In this document: positions 56,250 to 59,616 of the stretch, in pieces
How positions within the stretch are numbered: position 1 is the first letter of the stretch
Layout of the letters: each line of letters begins with the position of its first letter
Source: Nostoc sp. T09
GTDB taxonomy: Bacteria; Cyanobacteriota; Cyanobacteriia; Cyanobacteriales; Nostocaceae
DNA length: 59,616 nucleotides
Direction of reading: 5' to 3'
Assembly: GCF_002154695.1 (NCBI RefSeq)
Contig: NZ_MTAV01000039.1
Coordinates: forward strand, 1-59,616
The notes under the pieces: model-generated
What the model saw: the letters and a program-made list of their open reading frames with translations, nothing else
What the model was told of the DNA's origin: nothing
The model's database searches: none
Made by a program: the position numbers and the translations under genes

Positions 56250-57293
56250 ATGTGGGATTACGAGCAGTTATTTAAAATTATTGAAGAATTAGTGATGCAC
56301 CATTCTCCAAGTGGTGTAGAAACTGAAATTAACCAATTTTTGCTCCAGCAATTTACTAATCTGGGTGTGGAAGTTTGGAGCGATCGCGCTGATAATGTGA
56401 TTGCCAAACTTCCTGGTAAAAATCCTGACAGAGCGATCGCAATTACTGCTCATAAAGACGAGATTGGTGCAATTGTCAAAACTATTGGCGATGAAGGTTG
56501 TGTTGAAGTTCGTAAGCTCGGTGGTTCTTACCCGTGGGTTTACGGTGAAGGTGTTGTAGATTTATTGGGTGATAACGAAACTATTAGCGGCATTCTCAGT
56601 TTTGGTTCTCGTCATATCTCCCATGAATCACCTCAAAAAGTCCAGCAGGAAGATACTGCTGTGAAGTGGGAAAATGCCTGGATTGAAACAAAACTTACCA
56701 CTGCCGAACTTGAATCTGCTGGCATTCGCCCGGGAACGAGAATGGTGATTGGCAAGCATCGCAAGCGCCCAGTCAGGTTAAAGGATCATATTGCCAGTTA
56801 CACTTTGGATAACAAAGCCTCTGTGGCGATTCTCCTAGCGCTAGCTCAACAAATGAAACAGCCAGCAGTCGATGTTTATTTGGTGGCGTCAGCAAAAGAA
56901 GAAGTCGGTGCAATTGGCGCACTATTTTTCACCCAAAATCAGGTATTAGATGCATTGATTGCTTTGGAAGTTTGCCCGCTATCAAGCGAATATCCCATTG
57001 AGGATGGTAAAAGCCCTGTAATCCTTTCTCAAGATGCATATGGAATGTATGATGAAACGCTAAATGGGCAACTACGCCACTGTGCTAAACAGAGAGATAT
57101 ACCAGTGCAACTCACAATCTTGAGTCAGTTTGGTAGCGATGCCTCGATTGCGATGAAATTTGGTCATGTGGGTCGTGCTGCTTGTTTGGCATTTCCTACA
57201 CAAAATACGCATGGTTATGAAATTGCGCATCTAGGGGCGATTTCTAACTGTATAGAGTTGTTAAGAGCTTTTTGTCAAACTGAGTTTGAGTGA
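56250..57293 (+). CDS. M42-family metallo-aminopeptidase (glutamyl aminopeptidase/endoglucanase M type)
   Basis: This 347-residue cytosolic enzyme has the two-metal site of the M42 family: TAHKDEIG (His 68, Asp 70), TLDNKAS (about 187-193, bridging Asp), AKEEVGAIG with the catalytic Glu-Glu (about 215-223) and NTHGYEI near the C-terminus. The insertion between the first two motifs is the substrate-binding subdomain typical of this family. It probably trims peptides from the N-terminus. ATG at 56250. Confidence 0.88.
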   Translation: MWDYEQLFKIIEELVMHHSPSGVETEINQFLLQQFTNLGVEVWSDRADNVIAKLPGKNPDRAIAITAHKDEIGAIVKTIGDEGCVEVRKLGGSYPWVYGEGVVDLLGDNETISGILSFGSRHISHESPQKVQQEDTAVKWENAWIETKLTTAELESAGIRPGTRMVIGKHRKRPVRLKDHIASYTLDNKASVAILLALAQQMKQPAVDVYLVASAKEEVGAIGALFFTQNQVLDALIALEVCPLSSEYPIEDGKSPVILSQDAYGMYDETLNGQLRHCAKQRDIPVQLTILSQFGSDASIAMKFGHVGRAACLAFPTQNTHGYEIAHLGAISNCIELLRAFCQTEFE

Positions 57294-57593
57294 CTCACAG
57301 TGAAGAATTAAGCTCTAGATAAAATTGTGAGTGTAAACTGCGATCGCTTCTCTACTAAAGCATTATTCGTTATTACCACACAACTAGGGTTAACTACGAG
57401 ATATTTTGTGTCTTGCATATTCAATTAACTTTTAATTTCTACCCTTCCCCTTTTTCTGATTAGAGTGTATGCATTTTAGACTATTGAAATTTTTTCATTA
57501 AGTTAGTTTCAGAATCCACTAATGAAAAAGGTGGCATCTGGGTGATAAAGCTATAGCAATCCGATTTGATTACTGAAATTATTTACGTAGGGA

Positions 57594-57622
57594 GGGAACA
57601 GGGAACAGGGAACAGGGAAGAA
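57594..57622. repeat. Heptamer tandem repeat GGGAACA
   Basis: Three exact GGGAACA copies (57594-57614) are followed by a degenerate GGGAAGAAGG. Related runs occur at about 58709-58730 (reverse strand) and at 59580-59613 near the window end. No gene lies in 57294-57832. Confidence 0.85.
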
Positions 57623-57832
57623 GGAATAAAACTGTACTGAGTTTTTTTCAAAAATCAAATATGAGTCCTATATGCTAATTTTGTCATTAAAATTGTTTTT
57701 TCTACCGATATTAAGTTTATTAACTTAACTAAATTGTATTGCTAGCCCAAATACCTGATTTTTTATGATTTTTTCCCATAGTAAAAAAGGGTTGGTAGAA
57801 GGCATAAATTTATAGTGAGTACGTCAGTTTAC

Positions 57833-57961
57833 AGTAGGGCTAACGTATTTAGTTGTAAAACTTGTTTTCCTCAAGGATTCGAGGCTCTAAGCATTTCCGC
57901 TTAGACGACCTATAAGCCTTATTTAATACAACCTCTAGAGTTGAGATACGTTAGCCCTACT
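57833..57961. repeat. 129-bp element bounded by a perfect 16-bp inverted repeat
   Basis: AGTAGGGCTAACGTAT (57833-57848) and ATACGTTAGCCCTACT (57946-57961) are exact reverse complements. Between them a CTAAGC/GCTTAG hairpin (about 57887-57904) and other short complementary runs can form. A TATTTTTTAT run follows. It may be a structured RNA or a small non-autonomous mobile element. Confidence 0.75.
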
Positions 57962-58282
57962 ATTTTTTATTTCATAAAAGATACAAATCGTTAACACCAA
58001 ATTAGATCAATTTTTTAAACCCAATATGATGAATGACACCAAGAAGCTGTAGTTTTTTAAAAATTGAATTACTAAATAATTAAACAAATTTCGCAGAAAA
58101 TCATTAGTTATTTTTGAAAATTATTTGATAGTTTTTTAATATTTATTCATCCAAGGATATATAAAAGTGTCAGGAATAAGTGAAATCAGCATCCTCACAA
58201 ATGCAGTAAAAAAATATACAAATCCATAATTCATCGGCTCTAACAAATAATCAATATGTCCATATAGCTAAGCTACTAAAAA

Positions 58283-58510
58283 TTGTTTCATACTTACGAA
58301 TTTGCTGCTCAAGAATGCAAAAATCACAGTAGCAAGAACCAAATTCTCAAGGGAAGAAGCACAAAAGTAACCCTGATCACTTCAAAAACTGAGATGCTCC
58401 CTGGAAAAATCCCACCCAACGAAGCTTACAAGCAAATTAAAGCTTTGTGGAAAAAATTAAAATGGACCAAACAAAAATTGAGAATTGGCGAAGACATTCC
58501 AGAATTGTAA
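58283..58510 (+). CDS. Doubtful small ORF
   Basis: This 75-codon frame starts with TTG; a 38-residue version could start at the ATG at 58394. The C-terminal half (PPNEAYKQIKALWKKLKWTKQKLRIG) looks like a plausible basic helix. There is no clear ribosome binding site and no family is recognised. I list it because it is the only possible coding frame in the 57294-58838 gap. Confidence 0.25.
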   Translation: MFHTYEFAAQECKNHSSKNQILKGRSTKVTLITSKTEMLPGKIPPNEAYKQIKALWKKLKWTKQKLRIGEDIPEL

Positions 58511-58838
58511 GGCGAATTCTGAAGCTTCAGTAGGTAAGTTTTACATAGCCAAGCATGAATGTTGGAAGTAACAATCCTAATCTGAGGGCAATTTTTTAGG
58601 TTCTTCAGTACCTATTATGCTAAAGTCGCCATAATAAATCTCAAAAAGCTTGCTATGTATGGGAAACTTTGCTGATTTTCTCACGTTATTTCTTAATATT
58701 GCCTTTTTCCCCTGTTCCCCGTTCCCTCTTGCAGACTGTTGATTTAGCATAAGAAGTACGGTAGAGCGATTTTTTACACTCAATTGGTTATAAGCTTGCT
58801 TTATGTTCAGTCTATAGTAGACAGCAACACTCAATTAA

Positions 58839-58910
58839 AGCCGATGACGGGATTTGAACCCGTGGCCTGCTGATTACGAATCAGCTGCTCTACCACTGAG
58901 CCACATCGGC
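58839..58910 (-). tRNA. tRNA-Thr (anticodon CGU)
   Basis: Read on the minus strand, a 72-base cloverleaf forms: acceptor GCCGATG/CATCGGC, D arm GCTC/GAGC with AGTGGTA loop, anticodon stem GCTGA/TCAGC with loop TTCGTAA (anticodon CGT) and T arm ACGGG/CCCGT with loop TTCAAAT. The 3' CCA is not encoded. It decodes the threonine codon ACG. Confidence 0.96.
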
Positions 58911-58945
58911 GTACACAATCGAAAATTTTAGCATATTTTTTATTC

Positions 58946-59215
58946 ATGGTAGAACAAAATCCCAAAAGTCGCCTTAATCCTGAACAATATGCCCGCCTGA
59001 AAGCTGAAATAGCAACGCCTTATCGTAGCTTGCGAAAATTCATCTATATCGCTTGCGGTGCTTCTGGCTTAATAGGTACATTCATCTTTTTTTTTAAACT
59101 GCTTGCAGGGCGAGATGTTGATAACGCTTTGTCTAATTTATTCCTCCAGATAGGGATTGTTGCTTTGATGGGATATCTCTGGCGCTGGGAACAGAGCCGC
59201 CAAAAACGTTCATAA
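58946..59215 (+). CDS. Small membrane protein, DUF3493-like
   Basis: This 89-residue protein has an N-terminal basic segment, RLNPEQYARLKAEIATPYRSLRKFIYIA, leading into two hydrophobic helices (about 33-52 and 64-80) and a basic C-terminus. This pattern is that of DUF3493, a family of cyanobacteria and plastids, as far as I can tell by eye. Function unknown. It is divergent from the tRNA-Thr gene, 35 bases away. Confidence 0.75.
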   Translation: MVEQNPKSRLNPEQYARLKAEIATPYRSLRKFIYIACGASGLIGTFIFFFKLLAGRDVDNALSNLFLQIGIVALMGYLWRWEQSRQKRS

Positions 59216-59463
59216 AAGACGGGAAAAGTAACAAGCTCTGGGAAAAAACTGAGCAATTAATGTTCTACGTTCTATTACTTGTCCTTTACATATCTTTATA
59301 TTCTTTAGAATAATTTCTTTTGAGAATTTGAAATCTAAACAGAGAAAAAATAAAAAAATATTAGAAAATCTGAAAATGCAAAAATTTCTGGGAAACTGAA
59401 AATCGTTCAAACGAGGTCAGCCAATATAAAGACCCTGAATTAAAAAAAAACTCACAATTTTAA

Positions 59464-59507
59464 AAGCGCCAAGCTAACAATTTGTCAGTCTTGGCGCTTC
59501 TATTTTT
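59464..59507. terminator. Bidirectional hairpin terminator near the right edge
   Basis: AAGCGCCAAG (59464-59473) pairs with CTTGGCGCTT (59490-59499) and is followed by CTATTTTT. On the other strand it leads into TTTTAAAATT and a long T-run. No gene is seen in 59216-59463. Confidence 0.75.
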
Positions 59508-59577
59508 CAAACTATTACTGCTGCGTGGAATTTAATTCCTATTCTGCCCTAATCATTAGACTTCTTGCAGAAGTCGG

Positions 59578-59613
59578 TAAAAGGGAAAGGGGAAAAGGGG
59601 AAAGGAACTCAAA
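59578..59613. repeat. G/A-rich tandem repeat at the window edge
   Basis: Repeated AAAGGGG/AAAAGGGG units fill the last bases and run off the window. They belong to the same class of low-complexity repeats as at 57594-57622. Confidence 0.6.
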
Positions 59614-59616
59614 ACC

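Noticed and set aside
57594-57622. Possible origin or iteron array
   Set aside because: Only three GGGAACA copies with no DnaA boxes or replication gene nearby; the same repeat type occurs elsewhere in the window.

Overview
The window is a chromosomal segment from a filamentous, probably heterocyst-forming cyanobacterium of the Nostoc/Anabaena/Calothrix type. The evidence is the fbp-tal-zwf-opcA cluster typical of that group, many HIP1 octamers (GCGATCGC), heptanucleotide tandem repeats between and even inside genes, and cyanobacterium-specific genes: SasA, a CRR7-like NDH-1 factor, DUF2839, DUF2854, DUF3493-like and UPF0182 proteins, an HpsE-like glycosyltransferase, a GUN4-domain protein and CHAT/TPR proteins. 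No prophage, intact transposase, CRISPR array or rRNA was found. One tRNA gene, tRNA-Thr(CGU), is present.

Layout. 0.3-6.5 kb: a small conserved ORF, then the oxidative pentose phosphate cluster (fructose-1,6-bisphosphatase, transaldolase, glucose-6-phosphate dehydrogenase and its activator OpcA), which supplies NADPH in the dark and in heterocysts. 6.8-8.3 kb: cobyrinate a,c-diamide synthase, whose frame has absorbed two repeat insertions. 8.4-20.9 kb: a cyclic-nucleotide-binding protein, a large UPF0182 membrane protein, secreted or lipoprotein genes, a hotdog thioesterase, a lipoprotein CHAT protease and small conserved proteins. 21.1-26.4 kb: a DinG-like protein with eroded helicase motifs, an M48 protease, a small secreted protein, a WD40 gene remnant and a GUN4-fusion protein. 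26.8-28.5 kb: lysyl-tRNA synthetase with a KTSC tail.

28.6-34.5 kb is the most unusual part. A HigB/HigA-like toxin-antitoxin pair with a well-formed promoter and paired palindromic operators is followed on the same strand by a decayed small gene, a 914-residue TPR-CHAT protease-like protein, an unknown 231-residue protein and a 159-residue helical protein. The antitoxin's C-terminal extension, the decayed gene and the 159-residue protein share one domain (about 48 of 90 residues identical between the two intact copies, aligned by hand). This suggests a module linking a toxin-antitoxin pair to a caspase-like effector, and it is the best candidate for an undescribed system here.

34.8-44.8 kb: a membrane-anchored VOC-fold protein, a sigma-70-like factor followed by an exported TPR protein, a secreted low-complexity protein, a sensor kinase, polyphosphate kinase, a stand-alone receiver and small photosynthesis-lineage genes. 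44.8-46.3 kb shows no convincing gene. 46.3-53.9 kb: a REC-GGDEF protein convergent with the clock output kinase SasA, a secreted hypothetical, two glycosyltransferases and an SLH lipoprotein. 54.3-59.6 kb: an SGNH hydrolase with a PEP-CTERM anchor overlapping a class II aldolase/adducin gene tail to tail, an M42 peptidase, a repeat-rich 1.5-kb gap with a 129-bp inverted-repeat element, tRNA-Thr and a small membrane protein.

All functional names come from motif reading by eye. No database search was run.
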